64,000 nucleotides of DNA, taken from the NCBI RefSeq assembly GCF_024666525.1, contig NZ_CP088294.1, positions 62,001 to 126,000 on the forward strand, given 5' to 3'. Source of the stretch: Pseudomonas sp. J452 (GTDB lineage Bacteria > Pseudomonadota > Gammaproteobacteria > Pseudomonadales > Pseudomonadaceae). Shown piece by piece: positions 49,124 to 58,276 of this stretch; within the stretch, counting starts at the first letter, position 1; the number at the start of each line of letters is the position of its first letter. A model generated the notes under the pieces. The model did not search any database. It had not been told where the DNA came from and saw only the letters and a program-made list of their open reading frames with translations. The translations under genes were made by a program, and so were the position numbers.

Positions 49124-50019
49124 TCCCGCCCCAGCTCCAGGATGCGTTCGATCAGCCACTGCAACGCCGCATCGCGCTGGCGCAGGCCGAGGCTGACGAT
49201 ATCCAGGTGGAAGGGCCCGAGGTCGAAGGGTAACTCGTGCAACTGCAGCGGCAGCAACTGGGCGAAATAGCGCGCCAGGCGCACCGGCAGCACGGCGACC
49301 AGCTCGCTGCTGGCGACGATGTGCGCAGCCTGCAGGTAGTTGGGCGTGGTGTAGACGATCTCGCGGCTCAGCCCGCGCTCGCCCAGCCACTGCTCGACCA
49401 TGCCGCGGGTCTGCCCGCCATGCACCCACAGATGACGCAAGCCGAGGAAGCCGTCCAGATCGAGGCCATCCGCCAACTGCGCATGCTCGCGATGAGCCAC
49501 CAGTTGCAGGGTTTCACTGACCCACTGCTGGCGCTGAAAACGCACCGGCACCTGCTCGAAGCGGCCCAGCACCAGATCCAGCTCGCCCTTCTCCAGCGCC
49601 TCGCCCGGCAAGCTGGGAGATAGGTGCTGGATATCGATGCGCAGCCCCGGCGCGCGCTCGGCCAGCAGCTTGAGCAGGCGCGGCATCAGGATCAGTTCGA
49701 CATAGTCGGTCACCGCGATGCGAAAGCGCTGGCGGCTGCTGGCCGGGTCGAAGGGCGCGCCCTCGCCGAGGCTCTGTTCGATGCGCTGCAGGGCATCGCG
49801 AATCGGCGCTTCCAGGGCCAGGGCCCGCGGCGTCGGCTGCATGGCCCGGCCAACGCGCACCAGCAGTGGATCATCGAGCAGGTCGCGCAGACGATTGAGC
49901 GCATTGCTCACCGCCGGCTGACTGAGCGACAGGCGCTCGGCGGCGCGCGACACGCTGCGCTCGCGCAGCAGGGCATCGAGTACGCGCAGCAGGTTGAGGT
50001 CGAAGGTCAATATATTCAC
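49120..50019 (-). CDS. LysR-family regulator of the beta-oxidation cluster
   Basis: This 299-residue regulator has a winged helix FDLNLLRVLDALLRERSVSRAAERLSLSQPAVSNALNRLRDLLDDPLLVRVGRAMQPTPRA, as in the NodD/LinR-like group, and an effector domain (~95-295). It is divergent from the 3-hydroxyacyl-CoA dehydrogenase gene across 107 bp and is the obvious candidate regulator of the cluster at 50127-57233. Its stop codon lies within the terminal repeat of the adjacent MITE-like element, so its C terminus may have been altered by that insertion. Confidence 0.88.
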   Translation of the reverse strand: MNILTFDLNLLRVLDALLRERSVSRAAERLSLSQPAVSNALNRLRDLLDDPLLVRVGRAMQPTPRALALEAPIRDALQRIEQSLGEGAPFDPASSRQRFRIAVTDYVELILMPRLLKLLAERAPGLRIDIQHLSPSLPGEALEKGELDLVLGRFEQVPVRFQRQQWVSETLQLVAHREHAQLADGLDLDGFLGLRHLWVHGGQTRGMVEQWLGERGLSREIVYTTPNYLQAAHIVASSELVAVLPVRLARYFAQLLPLQLHELPFDLGPFHLDIVSLGLRQRDAALQWLIERILELGRD

Positions 50020-50126
50020 TTACTGAATTCAACTTATCACAAGACAAAATTTCCCAAATAGTAGCCCGGTACTTAAGGTGCGTCAGTTCCGTTTTGTGTG
50101 ACTGACTTCTTCTGTGGGGGCGTTCG

Positions 50127-51365
50127 ATGAGCAACAACTACACCATCCAGCAGGCTGCCGTGATCGGCGCCGGCACCATGGGCCGCGGCATCGTCATCAG
50201 CCTGGCCAATGCCGGCATCCCGGTGCTGTGGCTGGACAACAACCCGCAGATGGTCGAAGCCGGCCTGCAAATGGCCGAAGACACCTGGGCCCAGCACGTC
50301 GCCAAGGGCCGCATCAGCACCGGCGAGGCCAGCCTGCGCCGCGCGCGCATCCAGCAGATCGGCGACTACTCGGACCTGGCCGAGGTCGACCTGGTGATCG
50401 AGGCGGTGTACGAGAACCTCGAACTCAAGCAGAAAATCTTCCGCACCCTCGACAAGACCGTGAAACAGGGCGCGATCCTCGCCAGCAACACCTCGGCGCT
50501 GGATATCGACGCCATCGCCGCCGTCACCGCCCGCCCGCAGGACGTGCTCGGCCTGCACTTCTTCAGCCCGGCGCACATCATGAAGCTGCTGGAGATCGTC
50601 CGCGGCGCCAACACCGCGCCGGCCGTGCTGGACGCCGCCGTGGCCCTGGGCCAGCGCATCGGCAAGATCAGCGTGGTGGCCGGCAACTGCGACGGCTTCA
50701 TCGGCAACCGCATGCTGCATACCTACGTCTTCGAGGCGCGCAGCCTGCTGCTCGAAGGCGCCTACCCGCATCAGGTGGACAGCGCCCTGCAGGCCTTCGG
50801 CTTTGCCATGGGCCCGTTCCGCATGTACGACGTGGTCGGCATCGACCTGGAATGGCGCGCCCGCGAACTGGCCGGCAAGGGGCAGGACGTCGCCCAGGTG
50901 CAGGTCGACAACCGCCTGTGCGAACTTAGCCGCTTCGGCCAGAAAGCCGGCAAGGGCTACTACGTCTATGCGCCGGGCAGCCGCCAGGCCGAGCACGACC
51001 CCGAGGTCGACGCCCTGGTGCAGCGCGAGGCCGAACGCCTCGGCTACCAGCGCCGCAGCGTCGGCCAGGAGGAAATCCTCGTGCGCTGCCTGCTGGCCCT
51101 GGTCAACGAAGGCGCGAAGATCCTCGAGGAGAACATCGCCGCCAACAGCCACGATATCGACCTGGTCTACCTCAACGGCTACGGCTTCCCGGCCGACAAG
51201 CAGGGCCCGATGGCCTGGGCCGATGCCCAGGGCGTGGCCGTCATCCGCGAGCGCCTGCTGCACCTGGCCGAGCGCTTCGGCAGCCACTGGCAACCGGCCA
51301 AACTGATCGAAAAACTGGCCGCCAGCGGCAAGCGCTTCGCCGACGTACAGGAGGGCCAGGCATGA
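50127..51365 (+). CDS. 3-hydroxyacyl-CoA dehydrogenase
   Basis: This 412-residue NAD-dependent enzyme oxidises 3-hydroxyacyl-CoA to 3-ketoacyl-CoA. The Rossmann motif is AVIGAGTMGRGIVISLANAG (residues ~11-30). SNTSALDIDAIA and LGLHFFSPAHIMKLLEIVRG, with its catalytic His, are followed by VVAGNCDGFIGNRML and a second C-terminal HCDH domain. It is a stand-alone dehydrogenase without the enoyl-CoA hydratase half found in FadB. It overlaps the acyl-CoA dehydrogenase gene by 4 nt and is the first gene of the cluster. Confidence 0.93.
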   Translation: MSNNYTIQQAAVIGAGTMGRGIVISLANAGIPVLWLDNNPQMVEAGLQMAEDTWAQHVAKGRISTGEASLRRARIQQIGDYSDLAEVDLVIEAVYENLELKQKIFRTLDKTVKQGAILASNTSALDIDAIAAVTARPQDVLGLHFFSPAHIMKLLEIVRGANTAPAVLDAAVALGQRIGKISVVAGNCDGFIGNRMLHTYVFEARSLLLEGAYPHQVDSALQAFGFAMGPFRMYDVVGIDLEWRARELAGKGQDVAQVQVDNRLCELSRFGQKAGKGYYVYAPGSRQAEHDPEVDALVQREAERLGYQRRSVGQEEILVRCLLALVNEGAKILEENIAANSHDIDLVYLNGYGFPADKQGPMAWADAQGVAVIRERLLHLAERFGSHWQPAKLIEKLAASGKRFADVQEGQA

Positions 51366-53152
51366 ACTACCAGGCGCCCCTGCGCGACATGCGCTTCGTC
51401 CTCCATGAACTGTTCGATGTCGCCGGCCACTGCGCGCGCCTGAGCAACGGTCTGGATCGCGAGCTGATTGACGGCGTGCTGGAAGAAGCCGCTGCCTTCA
51501 CCGGCAACGAGATTGCCCCGCTCAACCGCAACAGCGACGAGGAAGGCTGCCAGCTGGTCGACGGTAACGTCACCACGCCCAAGGGCTTCCGCGCCGCCTA
51601 CCAGCAATTCGTCGACAACGGCTGGGCGAGCATGACCGGGCCGACCGAGTTCGGCGGCCAGGGTTTCCCGCAGCTGGTGGCCTTCGCCTTCCATGAAATG
51701 CTGATGGCCTCGTCGCTGTCGTTCCGCGTCTATTCCGGCCTCACCGAAGGCGCGGTGCTGGCCCTGCACAAGCACGGCAGCGACGACCTCAAACGCGACT
51801 ATCTGGGCAAAATGGTCAGCGGCCAGTGGACCGGCACCATGTGCCTGACCGAACCCCAGGCCGGCACCGACCTCGCCCTGCTGCGCACCAAGGCCGAACC
51901 GCAAGCCGATGGCAGCTACAAGGTCAGCGGCAGCAAGATCTTTATCAGCGGCGGCGAGCAGGACTTCTCCGAGAACATCGTGCATCTGGTGCTGGCGCGC
52001 CTGCCGGATGCCCCTGCCGGGGTGAAGGGCATCAGCCTGCTGCTAGTCCCCAAGTTCGCCGTCAACGCCGATGACTCGCTGGCGGCGAAGAACGCCCTGA
52101 GCTGCGGCGCCATCGAGCACAAGATGGGCATCAAGGGCGCCTCCACCTGTGTGATGAACTTCGACGGCGCCACCGGCTGGCTGATCGGCGAAGCCAACCA
52201 GGGCCTGGCCTGCATGTTCACCATGATGAACGACGCACGCTTCCAGGTCGGCCTGCAGGGCTTAGGGATAGGCGAGGCGGCTTTCCAGGGCGCCCTGCGC
52301 TATGCCCGCGAGCGTCTGCAGTCGCGTGGCCTGAGCGGCGCCGTGGCACCAGAGAAAGCCGCCGACCCGATCATCGTCCATCCGGATGTGCGGCGCATGC
52401 TGCTGACCCAGAAGAGCCTGGTCGAAGGCTGCCGCATGCTCGCCGCCTACACCGCGCGCCAGCTCGATCTGGAGCACGGCGCCGAAGATGCCGCCGCGCG
52501 CAAGGCCGCCGGCAAGCGCGCGGCACTGCTGATCCCGATCGTCAAAGCCTTCTTCACCGACATGGGCCAGGAAGTCGCCAGCCATGCGGTGCAGGTGTAT
52601 GGCGGCCACGGTTTCATCCGCGAATGGGGCATGGAACAGCTGATGCGCGACAGCCGCATCACCCAGCTGTACGAAGGCACCAATGGCATCCAGGCGCTCG
52701 ACTACATCCGCCGCAAGCTGCTCGGCGATGGCGGTGCCGAACTCAGCGCGCTGATCGGCGAACTCAGCGCCCTGTGCGACGCCCAGGCCCAGCGCCCGGC
52801 GCTGAGCGCGATGGCCCGCACGGTGCAGGCTCGCCTGGGTGAATGTCGCGAGTTGACTGCTGAGGTGATCGCCCTCAGCCAGCGCGACGCTCAGGAAATC
52901 GGCGCGGTCTCGGTGGACTTCCTGCAGTACTCGGCCTATGTGTTGCTGGCCGGTTTCTGGCTGCAGGCCGCCGCCGCCGCGCAGGATGCCCTGGACGCCG
53001 GTACCAGCGAGGCCGCGTTCTACCAGGCCAAGCTGCAGACCGCCGACTTTTACCTGCGCCGCGTGCTGCCACGCGCCAGCAGCCACCGCGAAGCCCTGCT
53101 GGGCGGCGCCGAGTGCCTGATGGCGATGCCGGAGGCGAGTTTCGCGTTCTGA
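51362..53152 (+). CDS. Acyl-CoA dehydrogenase with C-terminal extension
   Basis: This 596-residue FAD enzyme catalyses the first beta-oxidation step. The N-terminal helical domain is followed by the FAD/substrate beta domain (GTMCLTEPQAGTDLALLRTKA, KVSGSKIFISGGEQD), the C-terminal helical domain (SHAVQVYGGHGFIREWGMEQLMRDSRITQLYEGTNGIQALDYIRR, which holds the catalytic Glu) and an extra ~130-residue acyl-CoA_dh_C domain. This is the long-chain, ~600-residue class seen in Pseudomonas (FadE/DmdC-like). It is coupled by ATGA overlap to the preceding gene. Confidence 0.94.
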   Translation: MNYQAPLRDMRFVLHELFDVAGHCARLSNGLDRELIDGVLEEAAAFTGNEIAPLNRNSDEEGCQLVDGNVTTPKGFRAAYQQFVDNGWASMTGPTEFGGQGFPQLVAFAFHEMLMASSLSFRVYSGLTEGAVLALHKHGSDDLKRDYLGKMVSGQWTGTMCLTEPQAGTDLALLRTKAEPQADGSYKVSGSKIFISGGEQDFSENIVHLVLARLPDAPAGVKGISLLLVPKFAVNADDSLAAKNALSCGAIEHKMGIKGASTCVMNFDGATGWLIGEANQGLACMFTMMNDARFQVGLQGLGIGEAAFQGALRYARERLQSRGLSGAVAPEKAADPIIVHPDVRRMLLTQKSLVEGCRMLAAYTARQLDLEHGAEDAAARKAAGKRAALLIPIVKAFFTDMGQEVASHAVQVYGGHGFIREWGMEQLMRDSRITQLYEGTNGIQALDYIRRKLLGDGGAELSALIGELSALCDAQAQRPALSAMARTVQARLGECRELTAEVIALSQRDAQEIGAVSVDFLQYSAYVLLAGFWLQAAAAAQDALDAGTSEAAFYQAKLQTADFYLRRVLPRASSHREALLGGAECLMAMPEASFAF

Positions 53153-53156
53153 GTAC

Positions 53157-53229
53157 GTAGGGTGGATCACGCTTCACCGATCCACCGAGCGGAGTCATTG
53201 GTGGATGAGCAGAGCGTCATCCACCCTAC
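53157..53229. repeat. Inverted repeat gtagggtggatca...atccaccctac (family C)
   Basis: Two inverted units within 73 bp, beginning 5 bp after the acyl-CoA dehydrogenase stop. The outer arms gtagggtggat / atccaccctac are perfect. It shares its arms with 55446-55479 and less well with 46926-46992. Confidence 0.82.
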
Positions 53230-53258
53230 TTCACTACCGAGCCGACTGAGAGCATCAG

Positions 53259-54251
53259 GTGAAAAAAATAAAAATAGCCCTCTATGTACTCCTGCTGATC
53301 GCCGCCACCCTCGGCGGTCTGTACGGCTACTTTCTATATGCGCCCAAGCCCGCCGAACCGGCCCTGAGCGCCACCCTGCAGCACGAGCAAATCGAGCTCG
53401 GCGGCCGGCAGCGCGACTACGCCTTCTATATCCCGGCCAAATTGCCGGCCAATGCGCCGCTGCTGTTCGTCCTGCATGGCTCGCTGCAGACCATCGCCGA
53501 CATGCGCACCTTCACCGGCTACGAGTTCGAGCGCCTGGCCGACCAGCACGGCTTCATCGTCGTCTATCCGCAGGGCTTCGAGAACAACTGGAACGACTGC
53601 CGACGCAGCGCCGACTACCCGGCGCGCACGCAGAACATTGACGACCAGGGCCTGATCGCCGCACTGATCCAGCGCTTCGCCAGCCAGCATGGCGCCGACC
53701 CGCAACGTGCCTTCCTCGCCGGTTATTCCAACGGCGGCCATCTGGGCCTGCGCATCGCCCTGGAACAACCACAATTGCTGGCTGGCGTGGCTGCCATCGC
53801 CGCCAACCTGCCGACCGACGACAACCTCGACTGCACGCCGTCCGGCCAGGCCGTTCCGGTGCTGTTGATGAATGGCACCCGCGACCCGATCAACCCGTAT
53901 AACGGCGGCATCGTCACTCTGTTCGGCCTCGGCAACCGGGGTACGGTGCAGTCGGCGCAGGAGTCGGCGCGCTACTTCGCCAAACTGGCCGGCTACCCGC
54001 AGGACGCTGTGCGCAGCAGCAGCGCCTGGGCGCACCAGGGCGACCGCGCCCAGCGCGTCACCCTCGACCAGTGGCAAGCCGATGGGCGTGCCGAAGTGGC
54101 CCTGTATTCACTGATCGGCGGCGGCCACCTGATTCCCCAGGCCGCCTTCCGCGCCCCACGCCTGCTCGGCCCTACCCTGTCCGGCTTCGACGGCCCGCAG
54201 GCGATCTGGGACTTCTTCGCCCGCCAGCGCCCCGCGCCGGCCCAGCCCTGA
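53259..54251 (+). CDS. Membrane-anchored or exported PHB depolymerase-like esterase
   Basis: This 330-residue alpha/beta hydrolase of the LpqC/polyhydroxybutyrate-esterase type has an N-terminal hydrophobic segment (YVLLLIAATLGGLYGYFLY), a signal peptide or anchor. The lipase-like nucleophile is GYSNGG (Ser ~150), an Asp lies in LLMNGTRDPINP and a His in IGGGHLIPQ. The oxyanion region is LFVLHGSLQT. Translation starts at GTG 53259. It lies inside the beta-oxidation cluster, so it may release acyl or hydroxyacid substrates outside the cytosol. Confidence 0.85.
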   Translation: MKKIKIALYVLLLIAATLGGLYGYFLYAPKPAEPALSATLQHEQIELGGRQRDYAFYIPAKLPANAPLLFVLHGSLQTIADMRTFTGYEFERLADQHGFIVVYPQGFENNWNDCRRSADYPARTQNIDDQGLIAALIQRFASQHGADPQRAFLAGYSNGGHLGLRIALEQPQLLAGVAAIAANLPTDDNLDCTPSGQAVPVLLMNGTRDPINPYNGGIVTLFGLGNRGTVQSAQESARYFAKLAGYPQDAVRSSSAWAHQGDRAQRVTLDQWQADGRAEVALYSLIGGGHLIPQAAFRAPRLLGPTLSGFDGPQAIWDFFARQRPAPAQP

Positions 54252-54269
54252 TTCTTCGGAGGTATTGCC

Positions 54270-55433
54270 ATGCAACCTTTCAGTTTTGCCACCACTGCGC
54301 AGATCCTCTGTGAATCCGGCTCGGCCGCACGCCTGGCCGAGCTGTGCCGCGAGCGCGGCGCCCAGCGCGTATTGATCGTCACCGATCCCGGCATCACCCG
54401 CTTCGGCCTGCTCGACGCGGTGCTGCCCGGCTTCGCCAGCGCCGGCATGACCGTGGAAGTGTTCGACCAGGTGATCGCCGATCCGCCCGAGGCCATCGTG
54501 CTCAACGCCGTGGAGCGTGCGCGTAGCCTGGAGGCACAACTGGTGATCGGCTTCGGCGGCGGCAGCTCGATGGACGTGGCCAAGCTGGTCGCCCTGCTCG
54601 CCCACCCGAGCTGCGCGCAGACGCTGAAGGACATCTACGGCGTGGGCAATGCCCGTGGCCAGCGCCTGCCGCTGATCCAGGTACCGACCACCGCCGGCAC
54701 TGGTTCCGAGGTGACCCAGATCGCCATTATCACCACCGGTGAAACCACCAAGATGGGCGTGGTCTCGCCGCTGCTGCTGCCGGACCTGGCCGTGCTCGAC
54801 GCCGACCTGACCCTCGGCCTGCCGCCAGCGGTGACTGCCGCCACCGGTATCGACGCCATGGTGCATGCCATCGAGGCCTACACCAGCAAGATCAAGAAGA
54901 ACCCGCTGTCCGACCTGCTGGCCCGCGAGGCCCTGCGCCTGCTCGCCGCCAATCTGCATGAGGCGGTGCATAACGGGCAAAACCGTGAGGCACGCCAGGC
55001 CATGCTGCTCGGCGCCCTGTTGGCCGGCCAGGCCTTCGCCAACGCACCGGTGGCAGCGGTACACGCGCTGGCCTATCCACTGGGTGGGCACTTCCATATT
55101 CCCCACGGCCTGAGTAATGCCCTGGTGCTGCCGCATGTGCTGCGTTTCAACGCACCGCAGGCCATGGCGCTGTATGCCGAACTGGCCCCGCTGATCCTCG
55201 GTGAGCGCTTCAAGGGCGGCAGTGCCGAACAGCGCTGCGCCGAGTTCATCAACGAGCTGGCCGCGCTCAACCAACGCTGCGGCCTGCCCAACCGCCTACG
55301 CGATGCCGGCGTGCCACAGGACATGCTGCCACGCATGGCCAGCGACGCCATGCTGCAGCAGCGCCTGCTGGTGAATAACCCGCGCGAAGTCAGCGAAACC
55401 GACGCCCTGGCCATCTACCAGGCGGCGTATTGA
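54270..55433 (+). CDS. Iron-containing alcohol dehydrogenase
   Basis: This is a 387-residue group III NAD-dependent dehydrogenase. The NAD-binding loop is FGGGSSMDVAKLVA (residues ~95-108), followed by PTTAGTGSEVTQ. The metal ligands appear as D and H in TGIDAMVHAIEAY and two His in HALAYPLGGHFHIPHGLSNAL. It starts 18 bp after the esterase stop, behind GGAGG, suggesting co-transcription. The likely role is oxidation of an alcohol released by the esterase to an aldehyde, but the substrate is unproven. Confidence 0.93.
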   Translation: MQPFSFATTAQILCESGSAARLAELCRERGAQRVLIVTDPGITRFGLLDAVLPGFASAGMTVEVFDQVIADPPEAIVLNAVERARSLEAQLVIGFGGGSSMDVAKLVALLAHPSCAQTLKDIYGVGNARGQRLPLIQVPTTAGTGSEVTQIAIITTGETTKMGVVSPLLLPDLAVLDADLTLGLPPAVTAATGIDAMVHAIEAYTSKIKKNPLSDLLAREALRLLAANLHEAVHNGQNREARQAMLLGALLAGQAFANAPVAAVHALAYPLGGHFHIPHGLSNALVLPHVLRFNAPQAMALYAELAPLILGERFKGGSAEQRCAEFINELAALNQRCGLPNRLRDAGVPQDMLPRMASDAMLQQRLLVNNPREVSETDALAIYQAAY

Positions 55434-55445
55434 GCACCCGGACTG

Positions 55446-55479
55446 GTAGGGTGGATGTCGCTTCATACATCCACCCTAC
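55446..55479. repeat. Short inverted repeat gtagggtggat/atccaccctac (family C)
   Basis: A compact 34-bp palindrome with the same arms as 53157-53229, 12 bp after the alcohol dehydrogenase stop. The 151-bp gap to the thioesterase holds nothing else I recognise. Confidence 0.82.
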
Positions 55480-55584
55480 GAATGCCGAGACACCATCGAT
55501 AGGGGCCAATACAGCCCACGAATCAAACTAGCCCGCGCACCACCCAGGCCTTAGGGTGACACGCAAGCAAGACGAGAACAGCCC

Positions 55585-56019
55585 ATGAGCCAACCCGAAC
55601 ACCTGCGCAGCGACTACGCGCACTTCCAGCCGATCACCACCCGCTGGCACGACAACGACGTCTATGGTCACGTCAACAACGTGGTCTATTACGGCTTCTT
55701 CGACAGCGCGGTGAACACCTACCTGATCGAGGTGGGCGGCCTGGATATCCACGACGGCAACGTGGTCGGCTTCGTGGTCAGCTCGTCGTGCGACTACTTC
55801 GCCTCCATCGCCTTCCCCGAGCGCATCGAGGTCGGCCTGCGCGTCGGCAAGCTGGGCAACAGCTCGGTGCAGTACGAACTGGCCATCTTCAAGGCTGGCG
55901 AAGACGAGGCCTGCGCCGCCGGCCGTTTCGTCCATGTGTTCGTCGACCGGGAGAGCAATCGCCCGGTGCCGATTCCCGACACCCTGCGCGCGGCGCTCGC
56001 CCGCCTGCTGCGCGACTGA
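55585..56019 (+). CDS. Acyl-CoA thioesterase (4HBT / YbgC-like hotdog)
   Basis: This 144-residue hotdog-fold enzyme has the 4HBT motif [31 protein letters not shown]24 and the following HxNN are typical of the Asp-dependent acyl-CoA or 4-hydroxybenzoyl-CoA thioesterase group. It hydrolyses an acyl-CoA to a free acid. It is 29 bp upstream of the thiolase and probably belongs to the same operon. Confidence 0.9.
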   Translation: MSQPEHLRSDYAHFQPITTRWHDNDVYGHVNNVVYYGFFDSAVNTYLIEVGGLDIHDGNVVGFVVSSSCDYFASIAFPERIEVGLRVGKLGNSSVQYELAIFKAGEDEACAAGRFVHVFVDRESNRPVPIPDTLRAALARLLRD

Positions 56020-56048
56020 TCAACACAACCCCAAAAGAGGATTCCGCC

Positions 56049-57233
56049 ATGCAAGACGCCGTCATCGTCTCTACCGCCCGCACGCCGATCGCCAAGGCCT
56101 TCCGCGGCGCCTTCAACGACCTCAAGTCGCCGAGCATGGCCGCCGTCGCCATCCGCGCCGCGGTCGAGCGCTCCGGCATCGAGCCGGGCGAGATCGAAGA
56201 CCTGGTGATGGGCACCGCCATGCAGGGCGGCACCGCCTCGACCAACCTCGGCCGCCTGGCGCTGCTGGCCGCCGGCCTGCCGCTGTCGGTCAGCGGGCAG
56301 ACCATCGACCGCCAGTGCGCGTCGGGCCTGATGGCCATCTCCATCGCTGCCAAGCAGATCATGGTCGACGGCATGGCCGTTACCGTCGGTGCCGGCCAGG
56401 AGCAGATCAGCCTGGTGCAGAACACCCACATGAAGTGGACCGCCGCCGACTACGATCCGGCCGTGGTGAAGATGGCCGAAAATGCCTACATGCCGATGCT
56501 GCAGACCGCCGAACTGGTGGCCAAGCGCTACGGCATCAGCCGCGAAGCCCAGGACGCCTACTCCCTGCAGTCGCAGCAGCGCACCGCTGCCGCCCAAGCC
56601 GCCGGCCTGTTCGCCAACGAGATCGTCCCGGTCAGCGCACGCAAGAAGCTGGTCGACAAGGAAACCGGCGCGGTCACTTTCGAAGACGTCACCCTCAGCA
56701 TCGACGAAGGCAACCGCCCGCAAACCGTGCTGGGCGACCTGACCAAGCTCAAGCCGGTCATCGAAGGCGGCTGCATCACTGCCGGCAACGCCAGCCAACT
56801 GTCCGACGGCGCCAGCGCCAGCGTGCTGATGAGCGGCGCCCTGGCCGCCCAGCGCGGCATCCAGCCGCTGGGCCTGTACCGCGGCATCGCCGTGGCTGGC
56901 CTGGCTCCGGAAGAGATGGGTATTGGCCCGGTGTTCGCCGTACCCAAGCTGCTCAAGCAGCACGGCCTGAGCGTCGACGACATCGGCCTGTGGGAGCTCA
57001 ACGAAGCCTTCGCCTGCCAGGTGCTGTACAGCGCGCAAAAGCTCGGCATCGATCCGGCCAAGCTCAACGTCAACGGCGGTGCCATCTCCATCGGCCACCC
57101 GTATGGCATGAGCGGCGCGCGTATGGTCGGCCACGCCCTGCTGGAAGGTAAGCGCCGTGGCGTGAAGTACGTGGTGATCACCATGTGCGTCGGCGGCGGC
57201 ATGGGTGCAGCAGGACTGTTCGAAGTGCTGTAA
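56049..57233 (+). CDS. Acetyl-CoA C-acyltransferase (thiolase)
   Basis: This 394-residue thiolase cleaves 3-ketoacyl-CoA to acetyl-CoA and a shortened acyl-CoA, or runs in reverse. The nucleophilic Cys is in [14 protein letters not shown] (~residue 88). The C-terminal [17 protein letters not shown] carries the His, and [18 protein letters not shown] the second Cys. NEAFACQVL is also intact. It ends the beta-oxidation cluster. The third base of its TAA stop is the first base of a MITE-like element. Confidence 0.95.
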   Translation: MQDAVIVSTARTPIAKAFRGAFNDLKSPSMAAVAIRAAVERSGIEPGEIEDLVMGTAMQGGTASTNLGRLALLAAGLPLSVSGQTIDRQCASGLMAISIAAKQIMVDGMAVTVGAGQEQISLVQNTHMKWTAADYDPAVVKMAENAYMPMLQTAELVAKRYGISREAQDAYSLQSQQRTAAAQAAGLFANEIVPVSARKKLVDKETGAVTFEDVTLSIDEGNRPQTVLGDLTKLKPVIEGGCITAGNASQLSDGASASVLMSGALAAQRGIQPLGLYRGIAVAGLAPEEMGIGPVFAVPKLLKQHGLSVDDIGLWELNEAFACQVLYSAQKLGIDPAKLNVNGGAISIGHPYGMSGARMVGHALLEGKRRGVKYVVITMCVGGGMGAAGLFEVL

Positions 57234-57373
57234 GAACCTGTCAGTATCTCTTGATCGTCGGCCATGCTGCGTTGAAATCGGGCTCGGACTGCTCATTTAC
57301 ACCTCGTAAACTCCGCGTCCTCGCCCAATTTCGCCTTGCCTGGCTCTAGCTCAAAAGATCCTGGACAGGTTCT
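57233..57373. mobile_element. MITE-like element 2
   Basis: The imperfect terminal inverted repeats agaacctgtcagtatct (57233-57249) and the complement ending ggacaggttct (to 57373) bound a 141-bp segment without a gene. The internal segment 57291-57312 matches the MITE at 48893 (reverse complement) in 21 of 22 bases. It follows the thiolase stop directly. Confidence 0.65.
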
Positions 57374-57394
57374 GAATCGCACGGTTGAACAAGC

Positions 57395-57422
57395 AAAAAT
57401 GGCGGCCTAGGCCGCCATTTTT
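57395..57422. terminator. Bidirectional terminator between thiolase and binding protein
   Basis: A 13-bp perfect stem (aaaaatggcggcc / ggccgccattttt) with a 2-base centre. A and T runs at the ends make it usable from both strands. Confidence 0.9.
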
Positions 57423-57432
57423 CATTCTCTTC

Positions 57433-58275
57433 TCAGGGCTGCAGCCAGAAGCGGCTGTCCGCCGCCGGCAAGCCGGGTGGCAGGTTGTTCTGCAGGATGA
57501 TCAGGCGCCGCTGCGACAACTGACTGCGCCGCAGCTGTTCGCCGAAATGGCGCAGGAACAGCTCGCGGAAGCTGCCATCGGCCTGGATCAGCACCAGCCC
57601 CTCCTCGAAGCGCTGACGCAGTTCCGGCTCCGCGCGGTTGAAGGCGAAATACACCGGCAATGGATAGACCAGCGCCAGGTCGGGCTCGATCATCAGCTCG
57701 GGATGGCGTTCGGGGTGGTCGCCCACTTCCTCCCAGGCCTCGCTCAAGGCACGGTGGTAATAATCAAAGCGCCGCTCGGCGAGCATCGCCAGCAGGTTCT
57801 CCGGGTGTGATGAGCCCACCACCGGCAGACGGTTGAGGGCGAACAGCGGGAAGTCGCTCCACTGGCTGCCGAAACCGCCACGCAGGTGACGCAGGTCATC
57901 CAGGGTCTGCACCTGGGCGAAGCGCGGCGCATCCTCGCGATGGATCAGCAGCAGGCGGTAACCGAGCATGCCGGCGTGCAGGTCGAAAGGAATCATGCGC
58001 AGGTCGCGCAGACGCTCGGCATTGGGCGGCACATAAGCCAGGTCGACCATGCCGGAGCGCAGTTGCGCCAGACAGCGCTCCTGCGGCGGATCTACTCCCT
58101 GGGCCGCAGCCACGTGCAGTTCACCGTGAGTCGCGGCCGTGCGATCAAGGATCAGTTGAATCAGTTCGAGGCGATAGGCATAGCGACTGGCATCGTGCTG
58201 GCAGACCCGCAGCTCGGCCGCCTGCAGCCCGCTGCAGAGCAGCAGGCCGGTCAGAATCCAGCGGATCAGGGTCAT
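57433..58275 (-). CDS. Periplasmic solute-binding protein-like (SBP_3 family, divergent)
   Basis: This 280-residue exported protein has a signal peptide MTLIRWILTGLLLCSGLQAA, then RVCQHDASRYAYRLELIQLILDRT, LAQLRSGMVDLAYVPPNAERLRDLRMIPFDLHAGMLGYRLLLIHRED and LLAMLAERRFDYYHRALSEAWEE. This follows the plan of type-3 binding proteins but lacks an adjacent ABC transporter. Its gene starts 1 bp after the hemH stop, so it is in an operon with hemH and the TIGR01777 gene. It may be an orphan sensor or binding component. Confidence 0.75.
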   Translation of the reverse strand: MTLIRWILTGLLLCSGLQAAELRVCQHDASRYAYRLELIQLILDRTAATHGELHVAAAQGVDPPQERCLAQLRSGMVDLAYVPPNAERLRDLRMIPFDLHAGMLGYRLLLIHREDAPRFAQVQTLDDLRHLRGGFGSQWSDFPLFALNRLPVVGSSHPENLLAMLAERRFDYYHRALSEAWEEVGDHPERHPELMIEPDLALVYPLPVYFAFNRAEPELRQRFEEGLVLIQADGSFRELFLRHFGEQLRRSQLSQRRLIILQNNLPPGLPAADSRFWLQP

Positions 58276-58276
58276 G

